DNA of 14,603 bases from Candidatus Peribacteraceae bacterium (GCA_028717505.1 JAQUNQ010000023.1:1-14603), one strand, 5' to 3'; shown: positions 1 to 7,930, counted from the stretch's first letter. Made by a program: numbers and translations. Notes: generated by a model not told the origin, from the sequence alone.

Positions 1-1510
<1,510 letters not shown>

Positions 1511-1520
1511 TTATGCTGTT

Positions 1521-1594
1521 CACGTGTCACAGTGCTCTCCCGCATGCGCGGGGGAACGAGAGCGAGCAAGACGTGCTCACACGCTGTGCACGTG
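1521..1594 (-). other. Stem-loop leader just upstream of 23S rRNA
   Basis: CACGTGTCACAG (1521-1532) is the inverted complement, with one bulged base, of CTGTGCACGTG (1584-1594). The arms enclose a second hairpin at 1535-1562 (CTCT-CCCGC / GCGGG ... AGAG). The outer stem ends about ten bases before the mature 23S 5' end and begins where a transcript from the TATAAT at 1602-1607 would start. A local leader stem could guide RNase III-type processing; in standard rrn operons the processing stem pairs 5' with 3' flanks instead. The stem is seen directly; its role is inferred. Confidence 0.5.
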
Positions 1595-1601
1595 ATTTTT
1601 C

Positions 1602-1633
1602 ATTATAATTCCTTCGGCTGCCGGTGCTGTGAA
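1602..1633 (-). promoter_or_regulatory. Candidate 23S rRNA promoter
   Basis: A perfect TATAAT -10 hexamer lies on the minus strand at 1607-1602, predicting a start near 1595, about 85 nt before mature 23S. The best -35 is TTCACA (1633-1628), five of six consensus matches, but the 20-bp spacing is long. It lies downstream of the terminator at 1731-1762, so it would make 23S an independent transcript. The TTGACT/TACACT pair at 1838-1865 is an alternative only if transcription reads through that terminator. Confidence 0.45.
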
Positions 1634-1706
1634 GGAGCCGGATGCGCACATCCCCCGCCACACTCCATTCTGTATCCTTGGAAACCCCTCGACTTTGCTC
1701 GGGGCG

Positions 1707-1736
1707 TTTTTTATCCCGCAGATGCGGGATAAAAAA
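1707..1736. repeat. Perfect palindrome beside the ssb1/sRNA terminator
   Basis: A 14-bp perfect stem, 1707-1720 with 1723-1736, has a two-base centre. Its core is ATCCCGCA/TGCGGGAT and the outer arms are T and A runs. On either strand the hairpin is preceded by T and followed by A, so it is not itself a standard terminator. Its A run is the T tract of the minus-strand terminator at 1731-1762. Similar CCCGC..GCGGG cores occur at 1539-1552 and 8971-8985. Confidence 0.6.
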
Positions 1737-1762
1737 ACAGCGGGTGGCCCATGCACACCCGC
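1731..1762 (-). terminator. Rho-independent terminator downstream of ssb (1925-2326)
   Basis: On the minus strand the stem GCGGGTG (1762-1756) pairs with CACCCGC (1746-1740) and is followed by TG and a run of seven T (1737-1731). This is a strong intrinsic terminator. It ends either the ssb transcript, leaving a ~165-nt 3' UTR, or a separate small RNA starting near 1831. It also insulates the 23S gene from ssb transcription. Confidence 0.8.
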
Positions 1763-1831
1763 AGAATTCGATCCTCTCTCCGCGCAAAGCGCGGAACGAA
1801 TCCTACGGGTAGGCACGAGGAAACATAGAGC
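1731..1831 (-). ncRNA. Possible ~100-nt small RNA between ssb and 23S
   Basis: A promoter-like pair (TTGACT 1865-1860, 16 bp, TACACT 1843-1838) predicts a start near 1831, and a strong terminator ends at 1731. Between them, in transcript order, lie the self-complementary CCTACCCGTAGG (1813-1802), the hairpin CCGCGC-TTT-GCGCGG (1794-1780), which may be closed by GGATTCG/CGAATTC (about 1803-1797 and 1771-1765), and the terminator hairpin. I see no match to the conserved loops of SRP RNA, 6S RNA, tmRNA, RNase P or 5S rRNA. The same sequence could simply be the structured 3' UTR of ssb. Confidence 0.28.
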
Positions 1832-1837
1832 GTAGGC

Positions 1838-1865
1838 AGTGTACTTGGGGGGAAAGGCGAGTCAA
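1838..1865 (-). promoter_or_regulatory. Sigma70-like promoter upstream of the 1731 terminator
   Basis: TTGACT at 1865-1860 and TACACT at 1843-1838, separated by 16 bp, lie about 60 bp past the ssb stop codon. The hexamers are close to consensus. Transcription would begin near 1831 and meet the terminator at 1731 about 100 nt later, giving a small RNA, or would run on into 23S if antiterminated. Confidence 0.4.
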
Positions 1866-1924
1866 GGAAAATCAAGCGAGAACCGCCGGATTCCCGATGT
1901 TGAGAGAACTCGACAAGAGATGCC

Positions 1925-2326
1925 TCATGAGTCCCCTGTCTCCTCCTCCGTTTTGGGAGTATCTCCGGGGCCAGAGATATCTGTTTCCACAGCTTCCCGC
2001 GCCCCCAGGAGAATCACGTTTTCCGCCACGATTTCCGTGCGAAAAATCTTGGATCCCTCGGGGCCATCCCAGCTCCTCGTCTTCAGGTACCCCTCGATGT
2101 AGAGGGGCTTGCTCTTCTTCACGTACTGATTGCAGAACTCCGCGAGTCCGCCCCATGCAACGATGTTATGGTACTCGGGCAGGCTCTGCTTCACGCCATT
2201 TGGATCCTTCCATACGCGGTTCGTCGCGAGGCCGAAGGTGCATATTGACTGCCCGTTCGCCGTCGCCTTGAGCTCGGGATCGCGCGTGACATTGCCGAGG
2301 AGGGTAACTTTGTTCACGGACTTCAT
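1925..2326 (-). CDS. ssb: Single-stranded DNA-binding protein, copy 1
   Basis: A 133-residue SSB/OB-fold protein that would coat single-stranded DNA during replication, repair and recombination. The OB fold spans about residues 3-108 and opens with VNKVTLLGNVTRDPEL. Aromatic DNA-contact positions of E. coli SSB (W40, W54, F60, W88) correspond to W39, Y52, W58 and W86. The start is the ATG at 2326, because the family motif begins two residues later; a GTG 18 bases upstream would add an unlikely MYFLSS. No Shine-Dalgarno precedes it. The tail after the fold is only about 25 residues, acidic, ends TEEETGDS and lacks the DDDIPF tip that recruits partner proteins. It aligns without gaps with the SSB at 2433-2822 (about 46% identity by hand over 110 residues), so the pair arose by duplication or paired acquisition. 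Confidence 0.95.
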   Translation of the reverse strand: MKSVNKVTLLGNVTRDPELKATANGQSICTFGLATNRVWKDPNGVKQSLPEYHNIVAWGGLAEFCNQYVKKSKPLYIEGYLKTRSWDGPEGSKIFRTEIVAENVILLGAREAVETDISGPGDTPKTEEETGDS

Positions 2327-2346
2327 GCTGGAGAGGAAGTACACAC

Positions 2347-2376
2347 ATCATAAGGATGACTGGAGGAACATACCAA
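2347..2376 (-). promoter_or_regulatory. Candidate promoter of ssb copy 1
   Basis: TTGGTA (2376-2371) and TATGAT (2352-2347) on the minus strand are 18 bp apart, predicting a start near 2340 and a leader of about 14 nt before the ATG at 2326. Together with the hairpin at 2385-2415, this suggests the two ssb genes can be transcribed separately. Confidence 0.4.
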
Positions 2377-2384
2377 GCAAGAAA

Positions 2385-2415
2385 CCGGAGAAACCGGACG
2401 AGCCGATTTCTCCGG
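2385..2415 (-). terminator. Hairpin between the two ssb genes
   Basis: CCGGAGAAA (2415-2407, minus strand) pairs with TTTCTCCGG (2393-2385), a 9-bp perfect stem with a 13-nt loop. It lies about 20 bp past the stop of ssb copy 2 and is followed by TTTCTTGCTT, a weak T tract. It is a plausible partial terminator or mRNA-stabilising structure. Confidence 0.45.
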
Positions 2416-2432
2416 CACTCTGGCTTTCTCGC

Positions 2433-2822
2433 TCACGCAGCACTTCCCTCCTCCTCACGCTCTCCTTCTGCGGCATCAGCCTCGCCCGCCTTCTTTGATG
2501 AAAGCAGCACCAGCCGGTCGACGATGATCTCCGTGCGGCTCTGCTCGTCGCCGTCTTTGTCTTCCCAGTGACCGGTGTGCAGGCGACCTTCCACGTAGAG
2601 CGGGACGCCTTTCCTGATGCGGTCGGCTGCGAAGGACGCGAGTGCGCCCCAGCAGACTAGCTTGTGAAATTCCGGCTCGCTCTTGCGCTCACCCTTGGCA
2701 TCCTTCCACGAGTGGTTCGTGGCGAGGCCGATGATGCTCAGGGGTTTTCCGGCCTTGGTGGCCAGTGCATCGGGATCGCGCGTGGCGTTCCCGAGGAGCG
2801 TGACACGATTCACGTTGAACAT
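2433..2822 (-). CDS. ssb: Single-stranded DNA-binding protein, copy 2
   Basis: A 129-residue SSB/OB-fold protein starting VNRVTLLGNATRDP, with aromatic positions W39, F52, W58 and W86 matching the E. coli DNA-contact set and conserved PLYVEG and RTEI strands. The start is the ATG at 2822, immediately before the fold; the reading frame extends 19 residues further up, but that sequence is not SSB-like. No Shine-Dalgarno is visible; the leader is pyrimidine-rich. The tail after about residue 108 is roughly 20 residues, Glu/Ala-rich (EREEEGSAA), and lacks the DDDIPF tip. Its stop lies 106 bp from the start of ssb copy 1. It may be a functional SSB with a shortened tail or a specialised paralog; a tip-bearing SSB could exist elsewhere in the genome. 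I could not place a convincing promoter. Confidence 0.95.
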   Translation of the reverse strand: MFNVNRVTLLGNATRDPDALATKAGKPLSIIGLATNHSWKDAKGERKSEPEFHKLVCWGALASFAADRIRKGVPLYVEGRLHTGHWEDKDGDEQSRTEIIVDRLVLLSSKKAGEADAAEGEREEEGSAA

Positions 2823-2992
2823 AGAAAATGGGGGAAGAAATAAAGGATGCACAGCTTCGGGAAAGAGCCGAATGTCCAAAAGACCTCCTGCATAATCGCC
2901 CCGTGATCATCATCGACTTTTTGGCTTCATATAGATCTCTCCGCCGGTTCCATGAACCTGTGAAACAGAAGGGGGTTTTGGGTGTTTATTTG

Positions 2993-3060
2993 ACCTCACC
3001 CCCAGCCCCTCTCCGGGGGGGCAAGTGGGCGGGTTCGGAGAGGAGGATAGGGGATGAGGT
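2993..3060. repeat. Inverted-repeat element between rpoB and ssb
   Basis: Arms at 2993-3014 (ACCTCACCCCCAGCCCCTC...) and 3037-3060 (GGAGAGG...GATGAGGT) are imperfect inverted complements around a G-rich centre. The C-rich and G-rich arms with CTCACCCC/GGGGATGAG ends resemble dispersed intergenic palindromes seen in many bacterial genomes (general impression, not a database match). It lies just beyond the rpoB terminator, in otherwise gene-free DNA (2823-3133). It has no coding capacity and no target-site duplication that I can see. Confidence 0.6.
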
Positions 3061-3073
3061 AAAAACAAAACAA

Positions 3074-3108
3074 CAAACAAAAAGGACGGCGCCTCGCGGC
3101 AACCGTCC
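3074..3108 (-). terminator. Intrinsic terminator of rpoB
   Basis: On the minus strand the stem GGACGG (3108-3103) pairs with CCGTCC (3089-3084) around a GC-rich loop, followed by TTTTTGTTTG and more T-rich sequence. It lies about 25 bp after the rpoB stop, so rpoB transcription should end here rather than continue into ssb. Confidence 0.8.
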
Positions 3109-3133
3109 CCACTTTCATTTTCATCGATCGCGC

Positions 3134-6100
3134 TTACGCATCGTTCATCGATTCCTCGCTCACGGATTCCTTCATTTCCTCTTTCGCTGTGACGCCGGAT
3201 GCCTCCACAGACTCCCCTTCCTCAATACCGGCCGTCACCTCCTCTGAGGTTTCCGCCGCTCCCACTTCCTCGAGCTCAGAGATTTTCTCGGTAGACTCGA
3301 TGATTTCCTCCGCCTCCTCCTCCGCCTCCACACGCGAGCGGAGCTCCACCTGTTCCACCTCCCTCTCCTCCGCCGTGACGCGCTCCTCGGCCTTCACTTC
3401 ATCCTTGAACTTCAGGAGGTCCACCTTGAGCCCGAGCGCCTGTAATTCTTTCACCAAGACATTGAAGGACTCCGGAATGGATGGCCGGCGGATCGGCTCG
3501 CCCTTGACGATGGACTCGTAGGCCTTGGAGCGACCAATGACATCATCAGACTTGATCGTGAGCATCTCCTGCAGCGTGTACGCCGCGCCGTAGGCTTCGA
3601 GCGCCCACACCTCCATTTCCCCGAAGCGCTGGCCTCCGTGCTGCGCTTTGCCACCGAGCGGTTGCTGCGTGACGAGCGAGTACGGGCCCACGCTGCGCGC
3701 GTGGATCTTGTCCTCAACGAGGTGCAGGAGCTTCAGCATGTACACCATGCCCACCGTCGTCTTGTGAGCGAAGGGCTCGCCGGTGCGCCCGTCGAAGAGC
3801 TGTACCTTGCCATCCGACGGGAGACCCGCCGCCTTCAGGAATTCCTCGATTTGCTGGACCGTGATGCCGTTGAGCGCCGGCGTAGCCACTTTGATGCCAA
3901 GCCTGTCGCAGGCCCACCCAAGGTGCGTCTCGAGGACCTGTCCGATGTTCATACGAGAAGTGACGCCAAGGGGATTCAGGATGATGTCCACCGGCGTTCC
4001 ATCCTCGAGGAACGGCATGTCCTCCTCCGGCACGATGCGGGAGACGACACCTTTGTTCCCGTGACGCCCCGCCATCTTGTCTCCCACCTGCATCTTGCGC
4101 GTCTGCGCCACGAAGACCTTGATTTGCTTGATGACGCCCGTCGGGAGCTCGTCGCCCTCCGCACGGTCAAAGATGTGCACATCCACCACCTTGCCGCCGG
4201 CGCCGCCGGGCAGCCGCAGGGAGCTGTCCTTCACGTCCTTCGCCTTGTCACCGAAGATCGCCTGCAGGAGGCGCTCCTCCGGGGTCAGCTCCGTCTCGCC
4301 CTTCGGCGTGATCTTGCCAACGAGGATATCGCCCTCATGCACGGTCGCACCGATGCGGACGATGCCATCCGCGTCGAGGTCCTTGAGCTTCGCCTCTCCG
4401 ACATTCGGGATGTCGCGCGTGACGGTTTCGGGTCCGAGCTTCGTGTCGCGCACATCGGTGATGTAGGACTCGATGTGGATGGAATCGAAGTAGCCGTCCT
4501 GCACGAGGCGGCTGGAGATGATCACAGCATCCTCGTAGTTGTAGCCCTTCCAGGACATGTATGCGACGAGGAGGTTCTGGCCGAGCGCCAGTTCCCCGTG
4601 CTCCACCGCAGAACCGTCCGCGAGCACCGTCCCGCGCCGCACTTTCTCCCCGAAGTGCACCCGTGGCCGCATGGTGAAGCATGTGCCCTGATTCGAGCGC
4701 GTGAAGGAGTGCAGGTTGTACGTCTGCTTGCGTCCCGAGCGATACACCACTGCGATCTGCGTGGCATCCGCCAGCACCACCTCTCCCTCCTCCTCAGCGA
4801 GGAGCGCCTGCCCGGACGCGCGCCCGGCGAGTCCCTCCATGCCCGTGCCGACGAGCGGCGCCGCGGGGCGGATGAGCGGAACAGCCTGGCGTTGCATGTT
4901 CGTGCCCATGGAGGCACGCGTGTTGTCGTCGTGTTCGAGGAACGGAATGAGGGATGTGGAGACGGAGAGAATCTGCTTGGTCGTCACGTCGACGTGCGTC
5001 ACCTCGCGGACATCGGCGAGGATCGGCTCCCCCCCCTTGCGGGCGGACACCCGCGTCTCCAGGAACTCGTTCAATGCGGAGAAGTGCGTCTGTGCCTGCG
5101 AAATGGTGAGGTGACGCTCCTGCTCCGCATCGATGTAGATCGTCTTGCCTGTCACGTAGGGACGCACTGGCACCATCTGCGCTTTCTCCGCCTTCAGGAG
5201 AGAAACAACTTTCTTCGCCAGTTCTTTTGTCTTGATCACCTCCCCCTCCTTCACCAGCACCTTGCGATCCTCGCGGATGACATCACCAATCATGCGCCCG
5301 ACGAGCTTGTCAGGATCGAGCGGCACCTCATTCTTCACCTCCCGATAGGGAGTCTCGAGGAAGCCGTACGCATTCACGCGCGCCAGGCAGGCCAGGTGCA
5401 CCACGAGACCGATATTCGGTCCTTCCGGCGTCGCGATCGGACAGATGCGGCCGTAGTGACTCGGGTGCACGTCGCGGACATCGAAGCTCGCGCGCTCGCG
5501 TGAGAGACCGCCCGGGCCCATGGCGGAGAGCCGGCGCTTGTGCGCGAGCTCGGCCAGAGGATTCGTCTGGTCCATGAACTGCGACAATTGAGAGCTTGCG
5601 AAGAACTCCCGCATCGCCGCCGTGATGGGACGACAGTTAATGAGCTGTGTCGGCGTCACTGTCTCCATGTCGAGGACCGTCATGCGGTCCTTGATGATGC
5701 GCTCCGTGCGCACGAGGCCCACGCGGTATTTGTTCTGCACCAGCTCCCCGACGGAGCGGATGCGGCGGTTCGCGAGGTGGTCAATGTCGTCCGGCACGCC
5801 CTCGCCGTTGTTCAGACTCACGAGCTCTTTCAGGATCGCCACGAAGTCGGACACCTGGAAGACGCGGTGCTCCTCGTCGCTCGGCGTCTTGAAGCCGAAC
5901 CTGCGGTTCAGCTTGTAACGGGCGATGTGCCCCATGTCGTACTTCTTGAAGTCGAAGAAGAGGGAATCGATGAGCTGCTTGGCATTCTCGGGAGTCGCCA
6001 AGTCGCCCGGACGGATCTTGCGGTAGATGCTCTGGTACGCCTCGGCAACATTGCGCACGGAGTCCTTCTCGAGCGTCGAGAGGATGAAGTCGTGCTCCTT

Positions 6101-6997
6101 GTTCGTCACAGCACCGAAGAGAGCGAGAATCTTCTCGTCCGTCTCATAGCCGAAAACCCGAAGGAGCTGCGTAATGGGGATCTTGCGCTTGCGGTCGATC
6201 TTGCAGGTGATGATGCCGCGGCGATCCGTCTCCACCTCCAGCCACACACCGCGCTTCGGGATGATCTTGGCGGCATGGTACTTCGGGTAGTCCGGCATCT
6301 TCGAGAAGAAGACGCCCGGGGAACGGACAAGCTGGTGCACCACGACGCGCTCGATGCCCCCCACGATGAACGTCCCGATATTGGTCATCAGTGGGATGGA
6401 CCCGAGGAAGACATCCTGTTCCTTGATCTCGCCCGTTTCCTTGTTGATGAGCTGCACATGCCCCTTCATGGCCGCCTCGTACGTGAGGTTGCGGCGGCGG
6501 CAGGTCTCCGGATCGTACTTCGGCGGATCGAACGTGTGTCCAAGGATCCGGAGCTCCATCTTCTTTCCCGAGAAATCTGTGATAGGTGTGACCTCCTCGA
6601 GGAGTTCCTTGACGCCCTCCGTGAGAAACCAGCGATAGCTCTCCACCTGCATCTCAATGAGAGACGGCAGCACCATCGAAACGCTCTCATCCTCCGAGAC
6701 ATACACGCGCCCATCCTCCACTTTCCTGGGTTGGAGATGTGAGGGGAGATCCTTGCATCCGGCAGGGATGCGCCCTCCGGAAGGGATGACGTTGGCTTCC
6801 AACTGCGGAAGGATTTTCTCCTCCACATGCATTTTGTAGGAGCGCTTGGCAACAATGACCGGCTTCTTGGGTGCTTCCACCTTCTTCTGACTCCGGGGGG
6901 GGGCCGCCTTCTTCGGCGCGACTTTGCGCTGTGTGGCGACCTTCTTCGCCGGATGCTTGGCAACCGTCTTTTTTACAACTTTCTTCTTCGTGGACAT
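3134..6997 (-). CDS. rpoB: DNA-directed RNA polymerase beta subunit
   Basis: A 1287-residue core RNA polymerase subunit. Family landmarks are intact: the N-terminal lobe (LIEMQVESYRWFL), the fork/rifampicin region at about residues 467-490 (SSQLSQFMDQTNPL, HKRRLSAMGPGGL), the ATPEGPNIGL block, the GDKMAGRHGNKG segment near residue 975 with both active-site lysines, and the C-terminal GQRFGEMEVWALEAYGA block that binds beta'. Rifampicin-contact residues equivalent to E. coli Q513, D516, H526, R529 and S531 are the sensitive-type ones; E562 of E. coli is Ala. The large E. coli lineage insertions are absent. The start is the ATG at 6997, giving MSTKKK; an in-frame codon 9 residues upstream is less likely. 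Unusual: a basic N-terminal extension of about 55 residues (17 Lys) and an acidic C-terminal tail of about 90 residues, one third Glu. rpoC and rplJ/rplL are not adjacent; the neighbours are sodA and ssb. Confidence 0.98.
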   Translation of the reverse strand: MSTKKKVVKKTVAKHPAKKVATQRKVAPKKAAPPRSQKKVEAPKKPVIVAKRSYKMHVEEKILPQLEANVIPSGGRIPAGCKDLPSHLQPRKVEDGRVYVSEDESVSMVLPSLIEMQVESYRWFLTEGVKELLEEVTPITDFSGKKMELRILGHTFDPPKYDPETCRRRNLTYEAAMKGHVQLINKETGEIKEQDVFLGSIPLMTNIGTFIVGGIERVVVHQLVRSPGVFFSKMPDYPKYHAAKIIPKRGVWLEVETDRRGIITCKIDRKRKIPITQLLRVFGYETDEKILALFGAVTNKEHDFILSTLEKDSVRNVAEAYQSIYRKIRPGDLATPENAKQLIDSLFFDFKKYDMGHIARYKLNRRFGFKTPSDEEHRVFQVSDFVAILKELVSLNNGEGVPDDIDHLANRRIRSVGELVQNKYRVGLVRTERIIKDRMTVLDMETVTPTQLINCRPITAAMREFFASSQLSQFMDQTNPLAELAHKRRLSAMGPGGLSRERASFDVRDVHPSHYGRICPIATPEGPNIGLVVHLACLARVNAYGFLETPYREVKNEVPLDPDKLVGRMIGDVIREDRKVLVKEGEVIKTKELAKKVVSLLKAEKAQMVPVRPYVTGKTIYIDAEQERHLTISQAQTHFSALNEFLETRVSARKGGEPILADVREVTHVDVTTKQILSVSTSLIPFLEHDDNTRASMGTNMQRQAVPLIRPAAPLVGTGMEGLAGRASGQALLAEEEGEVVLADATQIAVVYRSGRKQTYNLHSFTRSNQGTCFTMRPRVHFGEKVRRGTVLADGSAVEHGELALGQNLLVAYMSWKGYNYEDAVIISSRLVQDGYFDSIHIESYITDVRDTKLGPETVTRDIPNVGEAKLKDLDADGIVRIGATVHEGDILVGKITPKGETELTPEERLLQAIFGDKAKDVKDSSLRLPGGAGGKVVDVHIFDRAEGDELPTGVIKQIKVFVAQTRKMQVGDKMAGRHGNKGVVSRIVPEEDMPFLEDGTPVDIILNPLGVTSRMNIGQVLETHLGWACDRLGIKVATPALNGITVQQIEEFLKAAGLPSDGKVQLFDGRTGEPFAHKTTVGMVYMLKLLHLVEDKIHARSVGPYSLVTQQPLGGKAQHGGQRFGEMEVWALEAYGAAYTLQEMLTIKSDDVIGRSKAYESIVKGEPIRRPSIPESFNVLVKELQALGLKVDLLKFKDEVKAEERVTAEEREVEQVELRSRVEAEEEAEEIIESTEKISELEEVGAAETSEEVTAGIEEGESVEASGVTAKEEMKESVSEESMNDA

Positions 6998-7112
6998 GGA
7001 GAGAAGAGGGAAGGAAATCCGCACGCACTGCCCACTCGAAACCAGCGAGAGGAGCGATGGTGGAGAAGCGTGCAGCCTTCACTACGCAATCGTCACTGCT
7101 GCAATCGCAGGC

Positions 7113-7140
7113 ATTCTAAAGACGCATGGCACACTGTCAA
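7113..7140 (-). promoter_or_regulatory. rpoB promoter
   Basis: On the minus strand a perfect TTGACA (7140-7135) and TAGAAT (7118-7113), 16 bp apart, form the best sigma70-type promoter in the window. The predicted start near 7106 gives an rpoB leader of about 110 nt. It sits just beyond the sodA terminator, so rpoB has its own transcription unit instead of belonging to a ribosomal-protein operon. Confidence 0.75.
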
Positions 7141-7154
7141 CGAAGATTGGACGT

Positions 7155-7186
7155 AAAAAACCTCTCGGAAGCACCTCCCTTCAGAG
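7155..7186 (-). terminator. sodA terminator overlapping its stop codon
   Basis: On the minus strand CTCT-GAAG (7186-7179) pairs with CTTC..AGAG (about 7172-7163) with a two-base bulge, followed by GG and TTTTTT (7160-7155). The hairpin's first arm contains the TGA stop of the superoxide dismutase (7183-7181). Confidence 0.65.
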
Positions 7187-7774
7187 ATGCCTCTCCACCT
7201 CTTCCCAGTTCACGACATTCCAGAACGCCTCGACGTACTCCGCCCGCCGATTCTGGTACTTGAGGTAGTAGGCATGTTCCCAAACGTCGAGCGTGAGAAT
7301 TGGCTTGAGCCCTATTGTAAGCGGAGAATCCTGATTCGGGAGACTCAGGATGCTGAGGGTACCACGATCGGAAATGAGCCAGACCCAACCCGACCCGAAG
7401 TGCTTCACTGCGGCATCCGTGAACTTCGTTCGGAACTCCGCGAAGGACTTAAAGGACGTATCGATAACTCTGGCGACTTTCCCCTTGGGTTCTCCCCCGC
7501 CCTTCGGCGAGAGCATGGGCCAGAAGAGGCAATGATTGAGGTATCCGCCTCCATGATTCCGGACGGCCTTGCGCTTGTCCTCGGGAATGTCGTTGAGATG
7601 GATGATCACCTCCTCGATGGACTTCTCCGCCCACGGCGTGCCATCGAGCGCCTTGTTGATGTTGTCGCAGTACGCCTGATGGTGCTTGCCGTGGTGGATC
7701 TCCATGGTCCGCGCATCGAAGTGCGGCTCGAGGGCATCGGAGGCGTAGGGGAGCTTGGGGAGGGTATAGGGCAT
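7181..7774 (-). CDS. sodA: Superoxide dismutase, Mn/Fe family (Mn-like)
   Basis: A 197-residue cytosolic enzyme (no signal peptide) that dismutates superoxide to oxygen and hydrogen peroxide. The metal ligands are H27 (in MEIHHGKHH), H81 (NHCLFW), D163 and H167 (LDVWEHAYY). The second-sphere glutamine that tunes the metal is Q148 (NQDSPL), with glycine at 77, the arrangement of Mn enzymes; Fe enzymes usually carry the Gln near the second His. The gateway tyrosine is Y35. Where E. coli MnSOD has GGHANH this protein has GGGYLNH, so a His is replaced by Tyr at 78. Full length for the family. It starts at the ATG at 7774 with no Shine-Dalgarno, has its own terminator, and is divergent from the FemAB gene. 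It implies exposure to oxygen. Confidence 0.97.
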   Translation of the reverse strand: MPYTLPKLPYASDALEPHFDARTMEIHHGKHHQAYCDNINKALDGTPWAEKSIEEVIIHLNDIPEDKRKAVRNHGGGYLNHCLFWPMLSPKGGGEPKGKVARVIDTSFKSFAEFRTKFTDAAVKHFGSGWVWLISDRGTLSILSLPNQDSPLTIGLKPILTLDVWEHAYYLKYQNRRAEYVEAFWNVVNWEEVERHL

Positions 7775-7798
7775 AAAAGATAACGGAAGTGAGGATGC

Positions 7799-7828
7799 AT
7801 TCTAGCTGCCACAGGAGATGGACAGCAA
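7799..7828 (-). promoter_or_regulatory. Candidate sodA promoter
   Basis: TAGAAT at 7804-7799 (minus strand) has the same -10 hexamer as the rpoB promoter; the best -35 is TTGCTG (7828-7823) at 18 bp, only a partial match. Transcription would start near 7792, giving a leader of about 18 nt. No known redox-regulator operator is recognised. Confidence 0.45.
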
Positions 7829-7930
7829 CGCAGAGACCAGTGCCGAATATCCCCTGTACCGCGAAGCACTTACTTGAGCAAAAACTGGCAGCAGATCTGC
7901 CGAGACCATCGTCACGTTGGACACGCGGAG

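Noticed and set aside
1760..1815. Possible tRNA, suggested by GGATCGAATTC and GGATTCG on the minus strand
   Set aside because: No T-arm of the GGTTCGAATCC form with matching acceptor, D and anticodon stems can be built; the segment folds better as simple hairpins.
2828..3247. A 139-codon plus-strand frame across the rpoB-ssb spacer
   Set aside because: It runs through the inverted repeat, the rpoB terminator and the antisense of the rpoB 3' end; the composition is not protein-like.
5029..5036. Run of eight C in rpoB as a frameshift site
   Set aside because: It encodes an ordinary Lys-Gly-Gly-Glu stretch in frame, and the protein continues normally on both sides.
3638..6742. Two long plus-strand reading frames (3638-5503, 621 codons; 5540-6742, 400 codons) opposite rpoB
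   Set aside because: They are antisense to a fully conserved rpoB, have Arg/His/Leu/Val-rich low-information translations with no family motif, and are explained by the GC-rich third positions of the real gene.
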